A stretch of 55,251 nucleotides of DNA, from NCBI GenBank assembly GCA_018666155.1, contig JABJAH010000052.1, positions 1 through 55,251 on the forward strand, in the 5' to 3' direction. The notes beneath the pieces were generated by a model. That model saw only the letters and a program-made list of their open reading frames with translations. It was not told the DNA's origin and made no database searches. Position numbers and translations under genes: made by a program. Numbering within the stretch: the first letter of the stretch is position 1; each line of letters starts with the position of its first letter. The stretch comes from Rhodospirillaceae bacterium. Its GTDB lineage: Bacteria; Pseudomonadota; Alphaproteobacteria; Rhodospirillales; Rhodospirillaceae. Shown here in pieces: positions 28,233 to 36,884 of this stretch.

Positions 28233-30032
28233 TTAGAGGGCGTCGACTGGGACAGTCAGGGCGGTGTCGTCCAACGACTCCAGCAATTCTGCGTTGCCAT
28301 GGACCTTCGGCAACTCACGCCGGAAAAAGAATTGGCAGGCGGAAAGCTTGCCCGCATAAAATGCGGCGTCATCACCTGACGCTTCAGGAGTCGCTTTCGC
28401 AGCTGCCAACGCCTGTTTGAGCCACATCCAAGCGATAACAACGTGTCCAAGGGTATCGAGATATAACGTCGCGTCAGCCAGGGCCTGTCGAATATTGTCG
28501 TCCCGCGCCGCGATCAGTTTTTGGGTGACGACTTTGACACGATCCAGCGCCGTCGCTAGCGCCGCCGCATGGTGATGAAGCAATACGTCTGCCGCCGCGT
28601 CAACAATCGTTGTTCGCATTTCAGCTTCGAGTTCGCTGAAGGCCGCGCCGTCATCCATCACGACCTTCCGGCCAAGAAGGTCTAACCCGTGAATACCGTG
28701 AGTTCCTTCATGGATCGCGTTCAGGCGATTGTCGCGATAGAGCCGCTCGACCGGATAGTCTCGGGTATAGCCATATCCACCAAGCACCTGGATCGCGTTC
28801 TTATTGGCTTCAAGGCAAAATTCTGAGGGCCATGACTTTGCAATCGGCGTGAGGATATCGAGTAGCCGCGTCAGGCGTTTCTGTTCGTCTCTGCTTGACG
28901 TTGTCTTATGCGCGTCAACCAACTGAGCGCAATACAAGACGAGTGCGAGCCCTCCTTCGACGGCAACTTTCTGCGAGAGCAGCAGCCGTTTAACGTCAGC
29001 GTGTTCAACAATCGCCACGGGACGACTGTCAGAGTTTTTTGTGTCGGGATGACGTCCTTGAGGCCGCTCTTTGGCATAGGCCAAGCTCGCGCTGTATCCC
29101 GCATAGCCCAGCGCGACAGAACCGAGCCCGACGCCGATGCGCGCTTCGTTCATCATGTGGAACATGTAACTGAGTCCCTTATGGGCCTCACCGATCAGAT
29201 AGCCGTGAGTTTCCCCGGACTCGCCGAAATTGAGCAACGTGTTGACCGTACCGCGATATCCCATTTTGTGGTTGAGGCCTGCAAGCGCGATGTTATTGCT
29301 CGCACCAATAGAGCCATCATCATTCAAACGATGTTTAGGAACGACGAAGAGAGAAATGCCTTTGACGCCAGCAGGCCCGCCAGGGATTTTCGCCAGCACC
29401 ATATGCATGATGTTTTCAGACAGACTGTGATCGCCGCCAGAAATCCACATCTTGGACCCTGCAATCCGGTATTGACCGGCCTCTGTCGGTTCAGCACGGG
29501 TGGTGATATCCGTCAGGGATGACCCAGCTTGGGGTTCCGACAGACACATGGTGCCAAAAAACCGACCCTCAACCATGGGCCCGAGGAATTTTTCCTTCTG
29601 GTTCTCTGAACCGAAAGTCGCCAGCAAATTCCCCGCACCAATAGTGAGAAACGGATATGCGGTCGTGGAAATGTTCGCCGCTGAAAATATCGCCTGGCAC
29701 GCTTGACCAATAACAACAGGGAGCTGCATGCCGCCAATCGCCGTGTCGAAGGTTGCCCCCATGAGACCGGCGGCGATATACGTGTCCAGCGCCGTCTTGA
29801 CCTCGGGGATAATGTGCACGTCAGTGCCGTCGAAATATGGTTCATCTTCATCGACCAGGGCAGCATGCGGAGCAAACTGGTCTCGGGCGATTGTGTCAGC
29901 GGTATCGAGCACCGCATCGAACACGGTCCGGTCATGATCCGAATACCGGTCGGTCTCGATCAGTCCCTCGACGTCGAGGACCTCATACAGGAGAAATGCA
30001 AGATCGCGTCGGGAGATCGATGTATCGGACAT
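28233..30032 (-). CDS. Acyl-CoA dehydrogenase, long DmdC-like type
   Basis: A FAD-dependent alpha,beta-dehydrogenase of acyl-CoAs, 599 residues. That is longer than the roughly 380 of classical enzymes because of extra N- and C-terminal helical parts. MCLSEPQAGSSLTDI binds FAD and substrate, MWISGGDHSL follows, and IHEGTHGIHGLDLLGRK is the C-terminal active-site region. This size class includes DmdC (3-methylmercaptopropionyl-CoA dehydrogenase of DMSP breakdown) and fatty acyl-CoA enzymes; sequence reading cannot choose. It is the last gene of an operon with an SDR (14-nt gap) and a FadB-like fusion. Confidence 0.88.
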   Translation of the reverse strand: MSDTSISRRDLAFLLYEVLDVEGLIETDRYSDHDRTVFDAVLDTADTIARDQFAPHAALVDEDEPYFDGTDVHIIPEVKTALDTYIAAGLMGATFDTAIGGMQLPVVIGQACQAIFSAANISTTAYPFLTIGAGNLLATFGSENQKEKFLGPMVEGRFFGTMCLSEPQAGSSLTDITTRAEPTEAGQYRIAGSKMWISGGDHSLSENIMHMVLAKIPGGPAGVKGISLFVVPKHRLNDDGSIGASNNIALAGLNHKMGYRGTVNTLLNFGESGETHGYLIGEAHKGLSYMFHMMNEARIGVGLGSVALGYAGYSASLAYAKERPQGRHPDTKNSDSRPVAIVEHADVKRLLLSQKVAVEGGLALVLYCAQLVDAHKTTSSRDEQKRLTRLLDILTPIAKSWPSEFCLEANKNAIQVLGGYGYTRDYPVERLYRDNRLNAIHEGTHGIHGLDLLGRKVVMDDGAAFSELEAEMRTTIVDAAADVLLHHHAAALATALDRVKVVTQKLIAARDDNIRQALADATLYLDTLGHVVIAWMWLKQALAAAKATPEASGDDAAFYAGKLSACQFFFRRELPKVHGNAELLESLDDTALTVPVDAL

Positions 30033-30046
30033 AGAACGGCCAGCCG

Positions 30047-30814
30047 CTAGAACGGATCAGCGATTAAGGCCCCGCCATCAACAACAATGACCTGACCGGT
30101 AATAAATTTTGCAGCATCCGACGCCAAAAAAGATGCGACGCCAGCAATGTCTTCGGGCTCGCCCAGGCGCCCTAGCGGGGTGCGCTCAGCAAAGGCTTTG
30201 CCATCTTCTCCCTCCCAAAGGGAGCGAGCAAAGTCCGTTCGGATAAGCCCCGGTGCGATCGCATTCACACGGATATTTTGCGGTCCGAGCTCAACGGCAT
30301 AGTTGCGGGCCAGCTGAGCATCGGCCGCTTTTGATACCGCATAGGCCCCAAGGTTCTTGCTACCCGTTAGTCCCGCGATGGACGAGAGGAGAATGATCGC
30401 ACCCCCACCATTTTCCGCCATCGAAGGTGCCACAAGATTAATCAACCACGTCGGACCCTGAACATTGGTTCTGAAAATTTTCTCAACAGCCCCGTCATCA
30501 AGATCCGCCATCGGGCCGTAAACAGGATTGGTCGCCGCATTGCAGACCAAAATATCAACCGGCCCGTGTTGGGCCTGTGTTTCTTTGACCAAATTGCTGA
30601 CCTGCACTTTGTCAGACACGTTACAGGCGACAGCGATGGCCTTACCACCATCAGCAGAAATCTCGGTCGCGACGGCTTCACAGGCTTCTATCTTGCGGCT
30701 GGTAACAGTCACCTTCGCGCCCGCACCGGCAAGAGTCCGTGCGATCGACCGTCCAATTCCGCGCGACGAACCCGTCACAACCGCAACTTTCCCCGACAGA
30801 TCAAAATGATCCAT
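30047..30814 (-). CDS. Short-chain dehydrogenase/reductase (FabG-like)
   Basis: A classical SDR of 255 residues. The cofactor loop is TGSSRGIG (14-21), NNAG is replaced by CNAAT (91-95), and the catalytic residues are Ser145, Tyr158 and Lys162 (YAVSK). TGQVIVVDGG closes the fold near the C-terminus. It most likely oxidises or reduces a hydroxyacyl-CoA or a related alcohol in the surrounding beta-oxidation operon. It lies 2 nt downstream of the FadB-like gene and 14 nt upstream of the acyl-CoA dehydrogenase. Confidence 0.9.
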   Translation of the reverse strand: MDHFDLSGKVAVVTGSSRGIGRSIARTLAGAGAKVTVTSRKIEACEAVATEISADGGKAIAVACNVSDKVQVSNLVKETQAQHGPVDILVCNAATNPVYGPMADLDDGAVEKIFRTNVQGPTWLINLVAPSMAENGGGAIILLSSIAGLTGSKNLGAYAVSKAADAQLARNYAVELGPQNIRVNAIAPGLIRTDFARSLWEGEDGKAFAERTPLGRLGEPEDIAGVASFLASDAAKFITGQVIVVDGGALIADPF

Positions 30815-30816
30815 GA

Positions 30817-32937
30817 TCAGGTGTCCCCTCTTTGGTCCGTGTCATAGTCCGCAAAAGTTTGACCGGACGTGGCGAGCTTGACCAGCAATGGCGCCGGAGT
30901 CCAATACCCATACTCATTTCCAAACGTCTTCGCCATCTCTTCAAAGGATTGAACGATGGCATCAAGACCGATGGAATCTGCATAAAACATGGGACCACCG
31001 CGGTAGGCGGGGAAGCCGTATCCTGCCGACCAAACCACATCTATATCGCTGGAGCGGAGTGCAATGCCGTCGTCAAGCAGTTGCGCACCACGATTGATCA
31101 GCGCGTGAAGGCAGCGATCAAGAATCTCTTGATCTGAAATCTTATCTCTGTTCGCGACACCCAGCTTTTCGGCCGCCGCACTAACAAGGCCTATCGCCTC
31201 AGGGTCATTCTGCCGCGTCCGGCCATCGGGATACTGATAAAATCCTTTACCCGTCTTCTGACCCAACCGACCTTCGGCATTCATAATGTCACCGGGTACA
31301 CAGTAGAGAGGGTCGTTGGGCAGGAGATCTCTGTTTTGATCTCGCGTCAGAAAGCTCACGTCCTGCCCAGCAAGATCCATAACCGCACAGGGCCCCATCG
31401 CCATGCCCCACGCCTCAAGCGCGCGATCGACCTGAGCAGGGCTCGCCCCGTCCAGCAACAGCATCTGAGACTCGCGGACGTAATCCTCAAGCATTCGGTT
31501 GCCGATAAAACCATAACCAACGCCGGATAACGCCGGCACTTTGCCGATCCGGCGTCCCAATTTCATTGTCGTCGCAACTACACCTTTGGCAGTTTTGGTG
31601 CCGCGGACAACCTCAAGCAGTTTCATAACGTTGGCCGGGGAAAAGAAGTGCGTGCCAATCACACGATCCGGCGATTTGGTGACGGCGGCGATGTCATTGA
31701 TATCGAGCGTTGATGTATTGGTTGCCAGAACCGCCGTGGCTTTGCAGATCGTATCAAGCTCGACGAAAATTTGTTTCTTGACCTGCATCGATTCAAACGC
31801 CGCCTCAACGACAAAATCGACAGACCCAAGAGTCTCAAGACTTAAGGCGCCGGTCAGCCGAGCAAGACGCGCGTCTCTCGTTTCAGAGGCTAGGCGCCCA
31901 CGCCCAACGTCGCGATCTAGAGTCTTTTTGATCCGTTCCAACCCGCGATCAAGAGCCTCTTGTTTGGTCTCGACCAAGACAACGGGTAAATCAGCGTTCA
32001 GAAGACAAATCGCAATCCCCGCCCCCATTGTGCCTGCACCAATTACCCCAGTGGTGGCTATATCAAGGAGCGGTGTATCTTTTGGAATGTCGGGAATCTT
32101 CAACGCCAGACGTTCTGCAAAAAACAGATGCCTCTGCGCTTTCGATTGAAGCGACGCCTTTAAAGTATTTGAGCAGCTTCGTTCCTTCTGGAGCCCCTCT
32201 GTGATCGGCGTCGCGCAGGCCCATTCAATCGCATCGACGGCGGCCTGAGGGGCGTCAAAACCTCGACGCCTTTTCGCCAACACCGCCTTCGCCTTTGAGA
32301 ACATACCGTCTTGCACAGATTCCGGATTGACGTCGCGGTCACCGGTGCGAGAGAGGTGACCTTCGCCCACTAGCCGGTGTGCGGCACTGACCGCGGCCTG
32401 GAGAACGTCATCCTCGACAACGTCATCGAGCAAACCCATGCCCAGCGCTTCGTCGGCGGGGATATGGCGGCCGGTGGTTATAGCCTCGATCGCTGCTTCC
32501 GCACCGATAAGACGAGGCAAGCGTTGTGTGCCGCCGGCGCCGGGAATCAGCCCGAGATGAACTTCGGGCAGCCCAACACGCGTGCCGGTGAGCGCCACTC
32601 GATAATGGCAACTCATAGCCAGTTCCAGACCACCGCCAAGTGTTGTCCCGTGAAGGGCTGCAACAACCGGTTTGGTACCCGATTCAATGAAATCATTCAG
32701 AATCGGCAATGACGGGTCTTTAACGGGCGCATCAAATTCGCGAATGTCAGCGCCTGCACTAAACGTACGTCCAGTGCAGGCAATGACGACGGCCTTAACC
32801 CCGTCATCTGCTTCTGCCGCCGTTATGGACTCTCTAATGGCCTGGCGAACCTGCTGAGAAAGCGCATTGACCGGTGGATTATCAATAACAAGGACGGCAA
32901 TGCCGTTATCTACTGAATACTCTAGAAGCACGCTCAT
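30817..32937 (-). CDS. Enoyl-CoA hydratase / 3-hydroxyacyl-CoA dehydrogenase fusion (FadB/FadJ-like)
   Basis: A multifunctional beta-oxidation enzyme of about 706 residues. The crotonase domain is first (about 1-190), with an oxyanion region in SAGADIREFD and EVHLGLIPGAGGTQRLPR. The NAD-dependent 3-hydroxyacyl-CoA dehydrogenase follows from about 300 (GVIGAGTMGAGIA; THFFSPANVMKLLEVV), with two C-terminal helical domains (GYGFIGNRM; SAGYGFPAYRGGPMFYAD). I chose the ATG at 32937 (MSVLLEYSV) over the upstream ATG at 32964 because the family begins there. It is first in the operon, and the thiolase at 23013 could complete the cycle. Confidence 0.93.
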   Translation of the reverse strand: MSVLLEYSVDNGIAVLVIDNPPVNALSQQVRQAIRESITAAEADDGVKAVVIACTGRTFSAGADIREFDAPVKDPSLPILNDFIESGTKPVVAALHGTTLGGGLELAMSCHYRVALTGTRVGLPEVHLGLIPGAGGTQRLPRLIGAEAAIEAITTGRHIPADEALGMGLLDDVVEDDVLQAAVSAAHRLVGEGHLSRTGDRDVNPESVQDGMFSKAKAVLAKRRRGFDAPQAAVDAIEWACATPITEGLQKERSCSNTLKASLQSKAQRHLFFAERLALKIPDIPKDTPLLDIATTGVIGAGTMGAGIAICLLNADLPVVLVETKQEALDRGLERIKKTLDRDVGRGRLASETRDARLARLTGALSLETLGSVDFVVEAAFESMQVKKQIFVELDTICKATAVLATNTSTLDINDIAAVTKSPDRVIGTHFFSPANVMKLLEVVRGTKTAKGVVATTMKLGRRIGKVPALSGVGYGFIGNRMLEDYVRESQMLLLDGASPAQVDRALEAWGMAMGPCAVMDLAGQDVSFLTRDQNRDLLPNDPLYCVPGDIMNAEGRLGQKTGKGFYQYPDGRTRQNDPEAIGLVSAAAEKLGVANRDKISDQEILDRCLHALINRGAQLLDDGIALRSSDIDVVWSAGYGFPAYRGGPMFYADSIGLDAIVQSFEEMAKTFGNEYGYWTPAPLLVKLATSGQTFADYDTDQRGDT

Positions 32938-33072
32938 TCTACAATCTTCACCGGCCCATTTCATCTCACCGACGCTATTTACTCTTCCCGCTGGCCCGAG
33001 GAAAGGCTGATTCCCAGCGCCGTCGCTCTATGATTGAATAAAGAGCAATACAACGGTATCGGCGAAGGAAAG

Positions 33073-34020
33073 ATGGATATGCCAGGAACCCTAAGGCATC
33101 AGACGCACGTTATCCTGTCGAGTGAACCACCGCGACAGCCGCTAACGATTGCCGTCACCGCAATAATAACGGCAATGATCGTCATCAATGTTGTCGCGGT
33201 CATTCTGGCATCGGTTTCAAGCCTTAGTGTGCAATTTTCGATTTGGTTCAAGATGATTGAACTTGTTTCGGCGGTCTTCTTCACGGCCGAATGGATTCTA
33301 CGTGTGTGGGCCTGCGTCGAACGCAGTGAATATTTCGGCCTGCGTCACCTTAGAGCCAGGTTGCGCTACATCCTTTCTCCACTCCCCTTAATCGATATCA
33401 TCGCTATCGCACCGCTCTACCTGGCCATATTTGATGTCGTTAACGCGGAGAGCTTAATCGCGTTGCGTTTACTCCGCCTCTTGCAACTTGTTCGTTTTTT
33501 CTCGCCACTGGTGGTGCTTTGGCGAGTCATCCGCTCAGAAGCCCCCGCGATGATGGGAGCAATCTTTATCGTCCTGGTCCTCATGATTATCGCCGCAAGC
33601 GGCATGTATCTGGTGGAGCGTGATGTGCAGCCAGAAGACTTTGGTAGCATTCCAGCGGCGATGTGGTGGGCATCTGTGACCCTGACCACCGTGGGGTATG
33701 GAGACGTCACGCCCATCACGGTTTTTGGACGCATGTTCGGCGTCATGATTATGGTACTGGGAATTGGTCTCGTTGCCCTCCCAGCCGGTATGCTCGCCTC
33801 TCGATTTTCAGAAGAGCTTCACCACCGCCGCGAAGAGTATCGGCGCCGGGTTGATCTTGCCTTACAGGATGGGCGGCTCGACGATGCGGAGCTTGATAGC
33901 CTTAAGGCAGCGCAACGCGAGTACATGCTGACAGATCAAACAGCCAACCAGATTGTCGCAGAAGAGAGTAAACGTCGCAGCCATGTCTGTCAGACTTGTG
34001 GCAAGACGGTCATCACCTAA
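33073..34020 (+). CDS. Kv-type voltage-gated potassium channel
   Basis: An inner-membrane channel subunit of about 315 residues with six predicted helices. S1-S4 contain the voltage-sensor-like LIALRLLRLLQLVRFF, where arginines repeat every third residue. The pore helix leads into the selectivity filter TVGYGD (206-211), followed by S6. The cytoplasmic C-terminus is helical, ends in CQTCGKTVIT and lacks a recognisable RCK or cyclic-nucleotide domain. The open frame begins at TTG 33034; ATG 33073 or 33079 fits the AAGGAA ribosome site. It is a monocistronic gene divergent from the fad operon. Confidence 0.9.
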   Translation: MDMPGTLRHQTHVILSSEPPRQPLTIAVTAIITAMIVINVVAVILASVSSLSVQFSIWFKMIELVSAVFFTAEWILRVWACVERSEYFGLRHLRARLRYILSPLPLIDIIAIAPLYLAIFDVVNAESLIALRLLRLLQLVRFFSPLVVLWRVIRSEAPAMMGAIFIVLVLMIIAASGMYLVERDVQPEDFGSIPAAMWWASVTLTTVGYGDVTPITVFGRMFGVMIMVLGIGLVALPAGMLASRFSEELHHRREEYRRRVDLALQDGRLDDAELDSLKAAQREYMLTDQTANQIVAEESKRRSHVCQTCGKTVIT

Positions 34021-34039
34021 AGACGGTGCAGCGATCACA

Positions 34040-34666
34040 TTAGTCGGTAAACAGAGCCATCCCTCGTTTCACGGCATCTCGCTCGGCGATGCTGTCTCTC
34101 CAGCGCTTAAGGGATGGGTAATCATCGATACCCCCATCCAAACTAGCGGTGGATGTCGCAGCAACCGGGTAGGCATGGATATCGGCAATCGTATAGCTGT
34201 CACCCACCATGTAGTCCCGCCCATCAAGGTGAGTGTCGAGCGCCCGCAGTCCGCGATGGGCCTCAGCAATATAGCGGTCTATCGTCATTTGGCTGTGTTC
34301 AGGCGCTATCTTCCCAAACCAGAATAGAGCGGAAAAAGCGGGGCCAATGTTCGCTGAAATGGCGCTCATCCAGGTATGAATCTCTGCGCGAACCGCAAGG
34401 TCATCGGGGTAAAACTGCCCGCTCTTCTCCGCCAAGTAATAGAGAATGGCATGGCCTTCAAACAGGGTTACGTCTGCGCCTTTGGGACCATCCCGATCAA
34501 CAATGGCGGGGACGCGGCCAAAGGGATTCTTGGCTATAAAGTCAGCCTCAAGATGCTTGCCGCCATGCAAATCTACGAAGTGAGGCGTATAGGACAACCC
34601 CGTTTCTTCCAGCATAACGTGGACTCGTTGGCCATTGGTCGTTGGAACGCTGTATAGATCGATCAT
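34040..34666 (-). CDS. Glutathione S-transferase family protein
   Basis: A 208-residue cytosolic GST. The N-terminal thioredoxin-like domain (1-80) has MIDLYSVPTTNGQRVHVMLEE, with Ser/Thr residues at the glutathione site, and NPFGRVPAIVD with the cis-proline. The C-terminal helical domain follows (YTIADIHAYP). It resembles the YfcG/Ure2p-like group. The substrate is unknown. It is convergent with the potassium channel gene. Confidence 0.9.
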   Translation of the reverse strand: MIDLYSVPTTNGQRVHVMLEETGLSYTPHFVDLHGGKHLEADFIAKNPFGRVPAIVDRDGPKGADVTLFEGHAILYYLAEKSGQFYPDDLAVRAEIHTWMSAISANIGPAFSALFWFGKIAPEHSQMTIDRYIAEAHRGLRALDTHLDGRDYMVGDSYTIADIHAYPVAATSTASLDGGIDDYPSLKRWRDSIAERDAVKRGMALFTD

Positions 34667-34754
34667 GAGAGCCTTCTCTTCTGCAATTGCTAGACGTTTT
34701 GTGTAGGTCGACTATAAACCACTTCTACCCGAGCGGGAGACTTAGGAGCATTTT

Positions 34755-36878
34755 GTGAACCGCAGTGTATCGTCTTTTTTCCTGGTCCTGATTCTTTTCA
34801 GCGGTGCATTGATCGCGGCACCCGATTCAGCGCACTCGGCCGTCGACCGTGTTGAGGTGCAAAACCGGTCTATTGTTGCCGACGGTGCCTCTTTCGGTTT
34901 GGTTGGGCCGTACGTGCGGTTGTCCGGCCGCCTCCACTACTCCGTAGACCCCACCTCAGAATTCAACGCCTCAATTCACGATTTAGACCTAGCGCCAAAG
35001 GACGGGCGAGGCCGTGTAACGTTCAGCGGCGATTTTGTGTTGCTGATGCCCCTCAATCCAGAGCGCGGCAATGGGCGCCTTATTTATGATGTAACCAACC
35101 GCGGTAATATGATCGCCCTTGGCCGATTTAATGATTCCCAAGGCCGGACGGCAGCTCAATCGAGCGCCGACATGGGCAATGGCTTCCTTATGGAACAGGG
35201 CTACTCTGTACTTTGGACCGGCTGGAATTGGGATGTTGTTCCAGGCACACAGACGCTGACAATTGATCTTCCCATAGCGACGCAGGAAGACGGCAGATCA
35301 ATCTTCGGGACAGTCGTCGGAGAAATTGCACCGACGAGGCCGACGACCACCGCCAAGCACGTTGGCATGGGCGCAATTGGGTACCCCCCCGCACAATGGG
35401 ACTCCGGACGGGCGCGCCTCTCCGTTCGTGATGCGGGCGACAACAAATACGAACCGGTTCCCCGTGAATCATGGCGTTTCGGCCGACCCATTGAGACGAA
35501 GTCACCCGCACCAGCCTTACGTGATCCCTCATGGATTACTTTAGATGCCGGGTTCGAACCTGGGCGCGTCTACCGCCTCACGTATGCAGCACGCAACCCA
35601 CCGATCGTGGGCCTCGGACTCGCGGCACTGCGGGATGCGCTGTCTTTTTTCCGATACGAGAACCGCGATTCAATCGGAACAGAGAACCCGCTTACGGCTC
35701 AAGGGGGAGCGCTGCCGAGCGCGGCATTGGCTTACGGCCATTCTCAATCAGGGCGAGCCCTCAACACTCTCATCTGGGAGGGGCTTCATGTTGATGAACG
35801 CGGGCGAATGGTATTCGATGGCGTTATGATCGACGGTGCCGGTAGTGGCAAAGGCAGTTTCAATTTTCGATTTGCCCAAACGTCCCGACACTTTAGCCCT
35901 GACATAGAACTCGATTTCCCGACGGACTTTTTTCCGTTCTCGACCGTTGAGCAGTTCGACACGATTACGGGTGAACGCAGTAGCTTGTTGTCGGAAGCGC
36001 GTCGCCTAAACGCGGTGCCCCGTATTTTCATCGTGAACACCTCGACAGAGTATTGGGCCAGATCTGCCTCGCTGATGCATACGGACACGTTGGGAACCAC
36101 CGACGTGTCGCCTGATCCGTCTGTCCGGCTATATGTCATCGCCGGAGGGCAGCATGCTGTTGGCACTTCAGACCAGCGCGGCAGTTTGGTTCATTGCCGA
36201 AGTCCGCTCGACCACCGTCCGGTTTTGCGAGCATTGCTATCGCATCTCGACGCCTGGGTCTCGTTAGACCGGGCACCGCCCGCAAGCCAATACCCACGTC
36301 TGTCCGACGGCACTCTGGTCTCTGCCGACACCTACCGCGCAGGGTTCCCCGACGTGGCCTTTATGCGCACGCCGAATGCACCTTTAAGCCCACCCAGCCT
36401 CGACTACGGATCACAATTTGCGGAAACCGGGATCGCTGAGAAAGTCCCACCGACGCGTGGGGCACCCTATGAGACCCGCGTTCCAGCATCGAACGAAGAC
36501 GGGCTCGATATAGCCGGTGTACGACTACCGGATATCTCTGTGCCGCTTGGCGCGCACACGGGTTGGAATCCTCAGAACGCTGAAACTGGCGCGCCAAACC
36601 GACTGTCCCGTTGGTTTGGCAGCTTTATTCCGTTTGCACGAACGGTGACGGAACGGAATGCAACGGGTGACCCAAGACCAGCCATTACCGAACGTTATAT
36701 TTCCAAGGATGACTACGTTACCGCCTACGCGGAAGCGACGCTCGAGCTTGCCAATCAAGAAATGATTTTAGGACTAGATATCAATCCAATGATCGAGCGC
36801 GCTAGTCGACTTTATGAGCAGATTCTTTCTCACACGCCATCCGATGAAAGCTGCGGATTTACATCTGTTCAGCAGTAA
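34755..36878 (+). CDS. Exported alpha/beta hydrolase-domain protein (Abhydrolase_10-like)
   Basis: A 707-residue protein with an N-terminal signal peptide (SFFLVLILFSGALIA, cut near AHS) and the layout of large secreted hydrolases of the Abhydrolase_10 group. The nucleophile elbow AYGHSQSGRAL places Ser330 or Ser332 as the catalytic serine, and FDGVMIDGAGSGKG follows as in relatives. VIAGGQHAVG may carry the catalytic His. The likely action is ester hydrolysis in the periplasm on an unknown substrate. It stands alone with its own start, 6 nt before the convergent dihydroorotase stop. Confidence 0.75.
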   Translation: MNRSVSSFFLVLILFSGALIAAPDSAHSAVDRVEVQNRSIVADGASFGLVGPYVRLSGRLHYSVDPTSEFNASIHDLDLAPKDGRGRVTFSGDFVLLMPLNPERGNGRLIYDVTNRGNMIALGRFNDSQGRTAAQSSADMGNGFLMEQGYSVLWTGWNWDVVPGTQTLTIDLPIATQEDGRSIFGTVVGEIAPTRPTTTAKHVGMGAIGYPPAQWDSGRARLSVRDAGDNKYEPVPRESWRFGRPIETKSPAPALRDPSWITLDAGFEPGRVYRLTYAARNPPIVGLGLAALRDALSFFRYENRDSIGTENPLTAQGGALPSAALAYGHSQSGRALNTLIWEGLHVDERGRMVFDGVMIDGAGSGKGSFNFRFAQTSRHFSPDIELDFPTDFFPFSTVEQFDTITGERSSLLSEARRLNAVPRIFIVNTSTEYWARSASLMHTDTLGTTDVSPDPSVRLYVIAGGQHAVGTSDQRGSLVHCRSPLDHRPVLRALLSHLDAWVSLDRAPPASQYPRLSDGTLVSADTYRAGFPDVAFMRTPNAPLSPPSLDYGSQFAETGIAEKVPPTRGAPYETRVPASNEDGLDIAGVRLPDISVPLGAHTGWNPQNAETGAPNRLSRWFGSFIPFARTVTERNATGDPRPAITERYISKDDYVTAYAEATLELANQEMILGLDINPMIERASRLYEQILSHTPSDESCGFTSVQQ

Positions 36879-36884
36879 CCAACG

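Noticed and set aside
28908..29522. 204-codon plus-strand open frame over the acyl-CoA dehydrogenase
   Set aside because: Antisense to a well-conserved gene, with no recognisable family; a shadow frame.
31541..32149. 202-codon Ser/Arg/Thr-rich plus-strand frame over the FadB-like gene
   Set aside because: Its composition is typical of the antisense frame of a GC-biased gene; no start signal.
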